64,000 bases of DNA from Bathymodiolus brooksi (taxonomy: Eukaryota > Mollusca > Bivalvia > Mytilida > Modiolidae). The position numbers and the translations under genes were made by a program. How positions within the stretch are numbered: position 1 is the stretch's first letter; every line of letters starts with the position of its first letter. Below, piece after piece: positions 1 through 10,416 of this stretch. The notes under the pieces were generated by a model. The model was not told where the DNA came from. It did not search any database and saw nothing but the letters and a program-made list of their open reading frames with translations. The stretch spans positions 23,870,640-23,934,639 of the forward strand of contig OY804590.1 of the NCBI GenBank assembly GCA_963680875.1. Direction: 5' to 3'.

Positions 1-215
1 AAGGGAGGTATTTCAGTTATATCGTGGTGGTCAGATTTATTGGTGGAGAAGTAACCGGAGAAAACCATCGACCTGTCGCAAATCACTGAAAATTTTTATC
101 ACATAATGTTTTATCGAGTACACTTCGCCTGAGCGAGATTCGGTCTCACAACTTCAGTGGCGATAGGCATTGATTGCATACCGTAGTTGTTTCACCATCA
201 CGACGGCACGGACAT
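1..215 (-). repeat. SINE-B copy (tRNA-headed, GGCGTTAAAC-tail family), partial
   Basis: This stretch matches the other SINE-B copies in the window. It carries the 'tatatcgtgg' block, the 'ggagaaaacca' block and a 'gataggcattgattgcata' block. Sense is minus: the tRNA-like head lies at the right-hand side and the 3' tail is cut off by the window edge. The head resembles a tRNA only loosely in this copy. Confidence 0.7.
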
Positions 216-329
216 ATTGGTATCCCATTATTAAAGAAACTGATATAAGTATACTAGATACAAGAATAAATATGTTACATTGCATCTCTGTAAATCTCCA
301 ACCTAGATAAATATTTCACTGATTCGAAG

Positions 330-462
<133 letters not shown>

Positions 463-517
463 CCGTTCAACTTCAAATGAGTAGTATTTCAGCTATGTTC
501 ATGATTAGAGGTTACGG

Positions 518-618
518 TTAGGATTATGGTGCTTAACAATATTTCATTTATATCGTGACGGTCAGTTTTATTGGAAGAGGAAACTGGAGTACAAGGAGAA
601 AACCACCGACCTGTCTAG
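518..618 (-). repeat. SINE-B fragment
   Basis: Contains the 3'-half blocks of SINE-B ('aatatttcatttatatcgtg', 'ggagaaaaccaccgacctg'). The tRNA-like head is missing, so the copy is truncated. Confidence 0.7.
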
Positions 619-2230
619 CTATGTTTATGACGAGAACAATTTTGTAAGCAATACAGTAAGAAAGTAAAAAGATGACACAAGAAAAACAGAATAAAAGGGC
701 TTGTGTTGGATATTTGTTTTGCTTTGCAACAGACCACTCCTAACTAACCGTTGCTCATTGTATGTAGGGACTGTTTCAAGTTGCAGTTTACGTGCACTGA
801 GTGTGGAATTCTCCATGCTCGAGACCTCATGTATATCCCGTCCTGAGACCGAATGTGTACCTGATTCGTCCCACACAACTTGTCGACTCCCTACAGCAGG
901 AAATTACGTCCTATTTCTAAATTGTGGTGTTCCCTCGAGAATGGTTTCTCAGAAGAAAATATTCCATTATATTAATTGTCCTTGCGTGTTTCGGAAGACG
1001 TCAGATGATTGCTAGCTTTTAAATTATATACAAAAAAAATAATAATCGAGATTTAGTCGCGCGGTACAATTTTTTTTTTCTTCTGATTATGAAAATTCAA
1101 TACGATGTGTTGTTGACTTGCATTATCGACCATTAATTTTTAATATCTCCCAGACGTTCTTATCTTCAATATATTGAAATAGGATTTTAGTAGATAGCCA
1201 CACCCACGGGGCAATAATAATTTGTTATTGTTAACTGATTCTAAGAATAATGTAATCTGATGTTTAACAACACAAATGCCAAGAGGAAAATAGGCCTAAT
1301 AACGATTCAGCTTATTAGTTTTAAGTCACGGGAGATCTTTCTAAGAAACGGATTTGGTTACATATTTCATACAAATGTCAAGTAACATATCTTCGTTCAA
1401 TTTACCTCTACTTTCTTGGTGTTTTTGCAACTTCAAACAATATTAAAATAAATACAAGAAAGTTCATAATAATTATTTAAGATTGTATATTTCTCAAATA
1501 GTAGTTTGTAAAGGCAAATATGTATGATTTGTGGACATACAGCAGTTTGTAGATGATTTCCTTTTAAATTAAAGAAACATCAAGACGTCATTGAAAATAT
1601 AAAAAAATAATAATTTAAAAAACTGACATCTTGTTTTCCAGTTCTCTTTAGTAAAGTTACTGATATACATTTGAAATCTACCTAGGTGATTATCTGGAAA
1701 CTGCTGTACAGTCATACAGTATAGAAAATAATAAAATATATACCTTGAGCTGTCTGTTCGCATGGCCAACTATTGATATATTGATTCATTATTATTTTTA
1801 CAGTCAAACGAATTTCACCCTGAGTAATTTTCCCGTTCAAAATATTTTCCACATTATCTGGTATGTTTTCAAAGTCAACATTAGCTTCTTGATTTATTTT
1901 TTTGGTGAGTGTTAATTTTTGCACGCCAAATGAACAATTTTCCAGCTATCATGGCGACACCAAATTGCATTTGATGAGATGATGATGATATTATGAAATT
2001 TCTATTTCCAGAATTTTCTATAAAGAATTATATCATTTTCTTGACTGGCGGCACAATTATGATTAAATCAGGGTTTGGATTCTGGTTTTTTTATTATTGA
2101 ATTCAGGATATTTTTCACTTTGCTATACATATTTTTTTCTGTACCTCTCATATCTTGTTAGTAATATCGTCCAAATGTAATTTGGTAATTTTATCATCCA
2201 TAATTAGATTGTCCACATCAAGTAGAAAAC
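619..2230. other. AT-rich DNA without a recognisable gene
   Basis: Short open frames here (the longest about 100 codons) have no recognisable domain, and I found no supporting splice signals. A SINE-like scrap ('ccagctatcatggcgaca', 'gatgagatgatgatg') lies near 1940-1990. Confidence 0.6.
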
Positions 2231-2231
2231 G

Positions 2232-2482
2232 GGACCATCGTGGCCATGATTGTATGGTAGTTGGATTTACAACTACCTATGCAATCAGAGCCTATCACCC
2301 CTAACGTTCGAACCCCGTTCATGGCGAGGTATACTTTTTAAAATACAACATTATGTGATAAAGTTTGTCAGTGACTTGCGACAGGTGGGTGGTTTTCTCA
2401 TGGTACTTCGATTCCCCCCACTGACAGCCACTATATAACTGAAATATTGTTGAAAGTGGCGTTAAAGAGCATAAACTAACCA
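2232..2482 (+). repeat. SINE-B copy, near full length, plus orientation
   Basis: The head, on the left, has tRNA-like promoter features: an A-box-like 'tggccatgattgtatgg' and a B-box-like 'gttcgaacccc'. The body follows, and the copy ends in the shared tail 'gaaagtggcgttaaa'. This copy best shows that the family derives from a tRNA. Confidence 0.75.
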
Positions 2483-2677
2483 AACCAATCATCATTGTGT
2501 TACTATTTTATTTCGTCTTTTCATACTTGTTTCCTTGTTTTATATGTGTACCTCATGTTACACTGTAGGTTTCTGGGCGCAGTCAGCAAAAATTCTTGAA
2601 TTCTTGGAACTTTTAACCAAGATTCACAATTTGATTTTTATGTGGTAAAATAGTCATTTTAAAAGTATTCAATTTAT

Positions 2678-2812
2678 ACAATAATATTGTGTTGTCCATG
2701 TTATATGCCGAAATATGTCCCAAGGTTAGAAGGCATAATGCACGACCCAGAAGGGGAGTTCTAACCTTGGGACATATTTCGGCATATAACATGGACAACA
2801 CAATATTATTGT
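2678..2812. repeat. Perfect 53-bp foldback (MITE-like hairpin)
   Basis: Two perfectly complementary 53-bp arms (2678-2730 and 2760-2812) surround a 29-nt loop. The arms include 'atgtcccaaggttaga' and its complement. There is no coding capacity. Perfect arm identity suggests a recent insertion or ongoing homogenisation. No target duplication was identified. Confidence 0.9.
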
Positions 2813-4185
2813 TATTATTACTCTGAAGGTGTCAAATCAGTAATTCAACCAATCAGAGCTAAGAACAGTAGTCCCTTTTAAAGAAAAAAGTTCCTTTCAC
2901 TTTGTTGTATTGTGACAAATACTGAATGGAATGGAATAATTAAATTGATAATTGCAGTTAAATGTATAAGGATTATTTTGAGCCCAAATTTGATTGATTT
3001 AGTTGTATTTTAATATGGATATGGAGGATTTGATGCATGACCTATAAATAGGGAATTTCTGGGGGATGACAGAGCTATTTTTAGAGTAGGTATTTTCCAT
3101 AGCCTGGCATTTCACTGCAAGACTTTAAACATGGCCTGATATTTTGACAGAACGTAGAGGAATCATGGACGTTTCAGAAAATGTATGGTCTTCGAAAGGT
3201 TAAACTTAAGATAAAATGGCCAAGTAGGCTCGAAAAAACACAAATTTAGTAGAAAACCTTAAAGAAATTAATTATAGGTTTCACACCTGAATGTCTTTGG
3301 TGATTTTATACTCTGAATGTCTTTGGTGATATAAAAAAATGAAATTTGTCTAAAATGTATTGATAGTATAAAGATTGGAAAATCATATTCATTTAAATTC
3401 AAGAAATATTTAATTTCAACAATAACAATGAACTGTCAAATATTTAATTCCCAAACCTGGAACTGGCCATTGTTTTGACAGACGACAGCATCAACGTTAA
3501 AGAAAATACATTGTAAATTGTACACTGTTAAAAGCGTTCAGGTGATCCGGTTTAGACCCCGCCTATTTAAATGACGTAACATTGTTCTAAGCTCCGCCCA
3601 TCAGCATAGTAATGACTCCAACAATAGTACTATGCGAGTGCATAGTACAACGACGCTATTTATTCTTTGTCAAATTATGTTTCGATAATATCATGTCAAT
3701 TATAATGAAAGTTTCTTACATGAAGAGTAATAATCTATATTCGTAATATATACCGAGGTATATTAAATTCTTATATTGTTTTCTCCAATGACATTTAATA
3801 TAATATGAGACAGGCACTACCTGTAAATGCGAACGTAAGCAAGATCAGAAAGGCTTAAATATCATTGATACACCATACCATGATTCATAGGCAAAGCAGT
3901 CAGTTTTCAAATAAATACACATTAATATACAATTATAATCTGGTTTGCCTTTTCCACAGTTTGGTGACAGGTTGCCGGGTTTCTAGACCAATATATATAT
4001 ATCATAGCCTCATAGGGTATTTTAAATATATGTACTGCAATAAGATAAATAACTGAACAAAGATCCTAGAGAAGGAGCAGATCCAGGAAAACAGATTAAT
4101 GAGCATAGCATTAGCATTCGTGTTCAGTAATAGTAAGAAAATATTGGTGTTGACATTTTACACAAAAGTCCAGAAGTTAATTTTT
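2813..4185. other. Non-coding AT-rich DNA with a small promoter-like GC patch
   Basis: No gene was recognised. At 3556-3600 a short cluster stands out from the AT-rich background: two GC-box-like motifs (ACCCCGCC and CTCCGCCCA) around a CRE-like TGACGTAA. No first exon could be identified beside it, so a promoter role is only a possibility. Confidence 0.35.
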
Positions 4186-4190
4186 GTCTT

Positions 4191-4400
4191 TCTCTTGCTA
4201 GAGCTAACATTTTAAAAGCCATTATTGTATACCCCATTAACCTTCTATCCAGGATTTCTTTCTCTTGCTAGAGTTAACATTTTAAAATCCATTATTGTAT
4301 GCCCCATTAATCTTCTATCCAGGATTTCTTTCTCTTGCTAGAGTTAACATTTTAAAAGCCATTATTGTATACCCCATTAACCTTCTATCCAGGATTTCCT
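4191..4400. repeat. 70-bp unit, three tandem copies
   Basis: The block 'tctcttgctagag' recurs at 4191, 4261 and 4331, each followed by 'taacattttaaaa' and 'ccccattaa'. Copies differ at only a few positions. Confidence 0.95.
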
Positions 4401-4559
4401 CTTATTATAGATCAATGCTTGATAAAAAGAACAAAAAGTACTTACATACACATTGGAGGTGGTGTTGACAACTTTTCCTTTGTGCACCCATGCTGGAGTG
4501 GTGTTTATTTCAGTAAGCCTGTAACCTGTAAAAATCAGAAATATTAGTTGTATAAGAAA

Positions 4560-5990
4560 TGCAAATTTGACATATTACATTCATTGTAGACTGTATGACT
4601 TCCTGAAGTCTGATTCAAGTATTGGGAAACTTAAAATAGGGATTTTTTTTGTAGTAGGACTTAACAGCTTAAAGTTAAAACACATTATTACACTTAAATT
4701 TCAATGTAAGTTATAGGGGCTTTTGAATGTTGATTAATAACTCCAATTAAACATTGAGGAAAGTATCAACACTTTTATATGCATTTTCATACTGTTTCAT
4801 TTAGAATATAAACCCTTTGTCTTAATTTTGGTAAAACACAAATGAATAAACACATGCACAATGACTGGTATGAATGCAGCAAGATGAAACAATTAGAAAT
4901 AAAGAATAAAGAGAACACATCACATTAATTAATACATAATACATGCATGCACACAACTTTAAAATAAGGTTCAGAATGATTGTAAATAACTGACACAAAT
5001 TTTCACATATTCCATATTACTTTTTTGAATTAAAATCAAATGAAAAAGTTAACTTTCAAGACAAATATAAATAATTTATTCATATCTTTTTCAGTCTGAC
5101 TTTTTGCATTGTAACAAGGCTGTCTATCATTCATCAATCATTTTGACCCTTTTCACCTGTTATCGCTCATCTCCTGTATATTGATGTACACATGGGACAG
5201 CCTTAAAAACTTATTTATAAAATATGAAAATAGGATTGTTATAAGAATAATTAAACAGAACCAAGAAGATGAGTTCAAACACAGTGTTCCAAATCTATGA
5301 ACACAAATATGGGGATTATTCCATACAACTCTTAACTTACATGTACAGTATATAGGTATCTATGTCAGCAAAGGCAAGACTCCAGAGCTCATATGACAAT
5401 GCTTTAATTATTAATTTGAGCTTCAATTTTTAATGTTTCAATTTTAAAAAAATGAATGCCAGAAGATATCTATGTCACCACCACTTTCATTAAGTCATGA
5501 ACCAAAAAAAGATAATAAAATAAATGACAGTATTACTGTTCTTTGTTTCTCTCTATTTATTATTTAATATTTGAAGATTGTCTTTACTTAACAATTTTTA
5601 TATTTTGTGACTTAAAAAATAAATTCATTTCTGGTGATAAGCCTTGCAGCTTAATTTTATCTAGCAAAAAGCATAGAGTAGTCCAGAATAGAATATTATG
5701 TATTTAATATTATATTTTATATTTAAACTAATAAAAATATACATTTATATTTAACAATATACATTTTGTAAAAGACGAAAACAATGTTAACTTTTGAAAA
5801 TTGATGAAAATATTATTATAATTCTTTTTAAAACTTAACTTTTGATTGTTTAACAAATAATTTACAATAACAATATTTGATTTTTGAATATTAAAGAATG
5901 AATAAATAATTTAATAAAGAACTGTAACATTATGAATACTTCATTATCAACAATTAATTAAAAAGTTATAACAGTTTAAAAATAAATATA
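4560..5990. other. AT-rich DNA, nothing recognised
   Basis: Very AT-rich sequence. Open frames are short and without domains, and no repeat family already seen in the window was recognised. Confidence 0.6.
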
Positions 5991-6048
5991 GGTAATTTTT
6001 AAAAGCATAGTCTGATATTCTATTTCAACATGTTCAAAAAACTTAGAC

Positions 6049-6076
6049 GGTTAGCGATTTTCACATCACTCACCTT
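6049..6076 (-). other. Hairpin motif copy 1
   Basis: Copy of the 28-30 nt motif containing 'ttagcgattttcacatcac'. One C-to-T change (plus strand, right arm) turns a G-U pair into A-U on the minus strand, so the stem is kept. Confidence 0.85.
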
Positions 6077-6294
6077 CTATTCAACAAGTGTTGCATTATT
6101 TTAGAAAATCCCGAATTAGGACCATTATTGTCTTCATTTCCTCCATAACCAACTCATTTGAAAATCTATCTCTTATATTTAATAGTTATAAGATTATGAA
6201 AATAAATATAGCTAATTTTTGAACTACGTAGTTCAATATTCTATTTAAAAAAAACTTTGAACTTAATGAAGATAATTCTGGTATTGTTTTCAGT

Positions 6295-6323
6295 AGGTTA
6301 GCGATTTTCACATCACCCACCTT
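6295..6323 (-). other. Hairpin motif copy 2
   Basis: Matches the consensus core exactly. It lies at the start of the second 247-bp unit. Confidence 0.85.
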
Positions 6324-6537
6324 CTATTCAAGTGTTGCATTATTTTAGAAAATCCCGAATTAGGACCATTATTGTCTTCACTCCATCCATAACCAACTCA
6401 TTTGAAAATGTATGTCTTATATTTAATAGTTATAAGATTATAAAAATGAATATAGTTCATTTTTTAACAACACAGTTCAATATTCTATTTAAAAAAAACT
6501 TTGAACTTAATGAAGATAATTCTTGTATTGTTTTCAG

Positions 6538-6567
6538 AAGGTTAGTGATTTTCACATCACCCACCTT
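6538..6567 (-). other. Hairpin motif copy 3
   Basis: Differs from the consensus by one C-to-T change in the left arm. On the minus strand this converts a G-U pair to a Watson-Crick pair. Confidence 0.85.
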
Positions 6568-6788
6568 CTATTCACTTTCAACAAGTGTTGCATTATTTAA
6601 TAAAATCCTTAATTAGGACCATTATTGTCTTCATTCCCTCGATAGCAAACTCATTTAAAATGGATCACTTATATTAAATAGTTATAAGATAATAAAAAAA
6701 AATATAGCTCATTTTAGAACTACATAGTTGGATATTGATTATTCTATTTAAAAAAAAACTTTGAAAATAATTTCTGGTATTGTTTTCA

Positions 6789-6815
6789 GAAGATTAGCAA
6801 TTTTCACATTCCCAG
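6789..6815 (-). other. Hairpin motif, diverged copy 3' of the SGNH gene
   Basis: A degraded copy ('attagcaattttcacatt') begins about 20 nt downstream of the SGNH stop codon. The right arm has decayed, so the stem is probably lost here. Confidence 0.65.
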
Positions 6816-6835
6816 ATGTGTTTCGAAGTAAACAT

Positions 6836-7645
6836 TCATCGCCTTTTAAAATCCCAGCTATCATCAATATCATCCTGATTCTCTTCATTCTCCTCCATAG
6901 CCAACTCATCTGAAAATTTATCATTTATATCATTCACTATGGACTGGCAGAGAGCACAGTACCATATGCTACTTAAAAATTGAGATGGGTGAACACCATC
7001 ATACAAGTCCCTATAAACATATACAGTTTTGATATTCACTCGTCTGATATGAGGTTTTTTTACACCTCTTGTCCTAATTCGTGATTTTCTTACATCTCTA
7101 TCCCACATAACAGTTCTTACTGAATTATCAGTATTTAATTTATAAATAAATTCATTTAAAATTTCAATATCTTGCTCTAACTGCTTTTGTTCTTCGGCTA
7201 ATTTTATAAGTTCCTTGTCAGTGAAATTTTTATTAAAATTTTGAGAAATTTTTAATAAAGATACTGGTGGTATCATGGCAAATTTTTGCAAAACATTATA
7301 CTCCTGAAATGTTCCCAAGCTGTTAATTATATCATTCTTGACTGATTCTACTCTTTCAGAGGAGGTTTTAACTTCATAATTTAAAAAATAGCCACCCCCC
7401 TCTATGTCTGTTTTTTGGGTCAAATTGCAAATTCCAGCAGCTATCATAACTACAATTTTACTATTAGATTCAACATTTAATAATTTTAATTTCTCCAAAA
7501 GTTCATTTGATATTTTTGAAATGGGTGCACCAGGCAAAAAATGGACCTCAGATTGCCAACCAATAGGGAAAGGATTTACATTGCTAATGAAGGACTCTAG
7601 AGTTCTTCCTCTTGAATCTGTTCCCATCAAAATATGATGACCCAT
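6836..7645 (-). CDS. SGNH/GDSL-like hydrolase family protein, intact 269-codon gene
   Basis: The frame is intact from an ATG at 7645 to a stop at 6836. Motifs fit the SGNH hydrolase fold: block I 'GTDSRGR' with candidate nucleophile Ser11; Gly39 in 'LPGAP'; block III 'AAGICN' with Asn74; and block V 'YDGVHPS' with Asp216 and His219. Spacing and order match the family, which contains esterases and acyl-hydrolases. A charged, coiled-coil-prone insert lies at about residues 140-170, a basic stretch (RKSRIRTRGVKK) at 187-197, and an acidic tail at the end. No signal peptide is seen, so it is probably intracellular. The Thr in the GTDS block is unusual but the Asp-Ser pair is present. The gene has the same strand, base composition and 3' hairpin motif as the Helentron Rep/helicase gene upstream, which suggests it is an accessory gene of that element. 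A host gene captured by chance is the alternative. Confidence 0.7.
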   Translation of the reverse strand: MGHHILMGTDSRGRTLESFISNVNPFPIGWQSEVHFLPGAPISKISNELLEKLKLLNVESNSKIVVMIAAGICNLTQKTDIEGGGYFLNYEVKTSSERVESVKNDIINSLGTFQEYNVLQKFAMIPPVSLLKISQNFNKNFTDKELIKLAEEQKQLEQDIEILNEFIYKLNTDNSVRTVMWDRDVRKSRIRTRGVKKPHIRRVNIKTVYVYRDLYDGVHPSQFLSSIWYCALCQSIVNDINDKFSDELAMEENEENQDDIDDSWDFKRR

Positions 7646-7861
7646 TTTCTATGGGATTAAAAAAAAATTGAAAAAATCAAAAGTAGTCATATCGTGAATG
7701 TGACAACTTTTGTTCCTTTTGGTAAAGTTGAAAATTTTACGGTCGCCACCATGACTTGGTTGACCGCTATGGAATATCTGTGTCACAACTGACCACGGAT
7801 ATGTTCCACTTGTCGTAAACACTTCCTAGTCCTTTCCTCATTCACAACTTATTACCAGGTT

Positions 7862-8090
7862 TGTAACTAGATTAAAACGACGGGTGCCACTAGTGCAGCA
7901 GGAACTGCTTACCCTTTCGGAGCACCTGAGTTCACCCCCAGTTTTTAGTGAGGTTCGTGTTACTCGATCTTTAGTTTTATATGTATGTTTTGTCGATCGT
8001 TGTTTGTCCTTTTGTACTTTTTCTTTTGGCCATTGTGTTGTCTATTCTTCTTCAATATATGTGTTTAGAACATGAAAGTCAATAAAAAAA
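7862..8090 (+). repeat. Dispersed repeat C copy
   Basis: Shares 'ggaactgcttaccctttcgg', 'agcacctgagttcaccccc' and 'gttttatatgtatgttttgt' with copies near 20.1, 24.1, 44.3 and 47.7 kb. It is non-coding and is inserted inside the composite Helentron region just upstream of the SGNH gene. Confidence 0.8.
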
Positions 8091-8234
8091 ACATTTTTTT
8101 TCAAATGCACAGGAAACATGAAATATGTCTGGTTTATAAGATATTACCTTAACTTTTTTGTATGGCATAGTTTTCTAAGTGTACAATATTCAAACCCAGG
8201 CTCAAGGAATGATTAGTATTTTTAATACATTTGT

Positions 8235-8264
8235 AAGGTTAGCGATTTTCACATCACCCACCTT
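8235..8264 (-). other. Hairpin motif copy 4
   Basis: Full 30-nt consensus copy with both complete arms. Confidence 0.9.
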
Positions 8265-8504
8265 ATATTTTAGAATAGTAAGAAAATACTCCAGATATTT
8301 CAAATTGAAAATATATTTATATTTTAGAATTATAAGAAAAGGACACATAATTTAGGATAAGTATCAGGTCAAGATAACTTTTCTGTAGATTTAGGAAAAT
8401 AATGTAATATTTAGTTAAATTTCCATCTTAAACAGCAGAATCTCACCAATGCATAACACCACATCCATAAATTCAAACACAGTAAAGGAAATGTTTTAAG
8501 TGTT

Positions 8505-8532
8505 AAGGTTATAATTTTTAACATCACCCGTC
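8505..8532 (-). other. Hairpin motif, diverged copy
   Basis: Retains 'aaggtta' and 'acatcaccc' at the right spacing, but the core is decayed. The spacing to its neighbours (about 230-270 bp) matches the ~247-bp period near 6 kb. Confidence 0.5.
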
Positions 8533-8732
8533 AATTCATAAGAATATTGGATCTATAGAAAATATGTAAATTTGTCAGGAGTCAAGATTGAATCTTGAAT
8601 AAATGAAAGAACAGTGGATATTTTTATATTTTGTGCAAAAAATCTGTATGTGTTTATATAGTGTAAGATAAGAGAATAAGTACATATTATAGCTTCTATA
8701 ATTAGGTTAATAAAGTCAGTAGAAAGAAGATA

Positions 8733-8762
8733 AAGGTTAGCGATTTTCACATCACCCACCTT
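8733..8762 (-). other. Hairpin motif copy 5
   Basis: Full consensus copy. Flanking DNA is AT-rich and non-coding. Confidence 0.9.
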
Positions 8763-9145
8763 TAAAAAAGAAAAGTAGTGGAATATGAGTAAATTGTTGA
8801 CAAGGTTTCTATACATGTTTTTAAGTTTATATTTGTCATGTGTTGTGGGTCAATGTCTCAGTGACAATGTTTGTGCTTCTTGTAAGAACAAAGAATTGAG
8901 GAACTGTGAGGTTGATTAAAAATACAGAAAACAGTGAAGACCTGAAGGCATTGACAAATAACGATAATGATATTGTAAATACCGGTATACAGCTTTTTGG
9001 AGTTGCCTTCTAATTATATATTACTAAGTGTAAAATAACTTTCTGCATAGCCATATGACTTTTGAATACTTTTAATGGATGTCAATGTATATCTCCTGGG
9101 AAAAAAATGTCTTTATTTACTATAGCAACAAAACACAAATTGATG

Positions 9146-9175
9146 AAGGTTAGCAATTTTCACATCACCCACCTT
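9146..9175 (-). other. Hairpin motif copy 6
   Basis: One G-to-A change in the left arm converts a G-C pair to G-U on the minus strand, so pairing is kept. Confidence 0.85.
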
Positions 9176-9291
9176 CTTTGGTCCTTTCTATTGGTAAATT
9201 GAGATAAGAAACATTTGATATCATCGGTTAAAATCATCTGTATAGGATAGGATCAGTCTGCTAGGTAGTCGGAAAGCTCATTAAGGATTGA

Positions 9292-9418
9292 TCGCAATTT
9301 TTGTTCGGTTCATTCGTAATAACCTCAGTCAGGTTGTACACACCGTGTAACCCGGGTTACGCAAGGGTATGTACAACCTGATTGAGGTTATTTCGAATGA
9401 ACCGAACAAAAATTGCGA
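9292..9418. repeat. Near-perfect ~127-bp palindrome (arms ~62 bp)
   Basis: Centred on CCCGGG at 9351-9356, with essentially no loop. The arms contain 'ttgttcggttcattcg' and its complement, with only a few mismatches and a small length difference. A lone copy of one arm occurs at about 22463-22530. This looks like a fused pair of transposon ends or a minimal foldback MITE. Confidence 0.9.
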
Positions 9419-9572
9419 TAATTCATTAACAAGTATAAGTTTTTTACGAGATTTTAAATTTAAATTCTCTCGGAAAATAAATGTCACTGATGCAACAGCA
9501 AAATTTTGTATATGCAAATGATATCGGTTTATAGTACGGGAACGATTCTAAAAAATAAGCGTACTTTCCGAG

Positions 9573-9599
9573 TTTAATGGACCGACATACCTCACGGCT
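9573..9599 (+). repeat. Left terminal inverted repeat of the 9.57-12.64 kb element
   Basis: 27 bp, matching 12617-12643 in inverted orientation with about two mismatches. Confidence 0.75.
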
Positions 9600-10416
9600 G
9601 ATATTTTGCAAGATGATTAGGTATACATTATATTATCATTTAAACCCTGTCGTAGAATTTTCCGATGGTGCATTTTTTTGTTAGAGCTCTTGAAAGTGAA
9701 ATTTCGTAGATTTTACAAAATACAACTTCAATTACAAAAAGGCTGTAAGAACATTAAACAAAGTAAATTGTTGACACAAAAAAAGGTATTGTCAGAATTT
9801 TCAACGAACAAGCAAACATTTCAACATAGAAGATTTAGCATCTGACGGATAGTTAAATAAGTATTGAGCATTTCTCGGAAGAATGTGAAAGCTTTTTCCG
9901 ATTGCAGTACCTGTCATTGTGAATATAATTTAATGAATTACGCGTAAATAGTTTTTTGGTGAATAAATTTGTATATTTATCAGTTCTTTCACACTCTATA
10001 ATTACAAATCACACAAAAAGGTACAAATTTAACCTTAAAACAGCAATTTTTCGAAACCACTGACTCATTAAATTTATGAACGTTTTCGTTCTCGTTACTT
10101 TCCCCTGTATTAATTTCACCCTTATTCATGACAATATGCGTGTCTTGAAGTCTTGAAGTTTTGACATTATCGTTGGAATACATTTGTGAAATACATAAAT
10201 CATTGTTGAGTTTAAAAGTGTTTTGTGCATTTTTTTTTTAAATGTATGGTTTTTTAAGTGGGTTTTACTTTTCTGGTTTGGTGGTTTAGTTAGCATTTTA
10301 GTACCGATCGGAATAGACATGAAATGTTCCGGAAAAAGTTTCGTCCTGTATATATAGTCCTGAACACTTGAAGTTGTATATTGTTGTTTAAATTTGTTTT
10401 ATGATATACCTTATTT

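Larger units (their letters stand above)
6047..6787 (-). repeat. Three tandem ~247-bp duplicates of the 3' end of the SGNH gene
   Basis: Units start near 6047, 6295 and 6538. Each opens with the hairpin motif and then carries a decayed copy of the segment encoding the C-terminus of the adjacent SGNH-like gene. The shared block reads 'ccaactcatttgaaaat' in the units and 'ccaactcatctgaaaat' in the gene. All three have lost the reading frame. This places the hairpin just after the stop codon in the ancestral gene, as it is at 6789. Confidence 0.85.
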
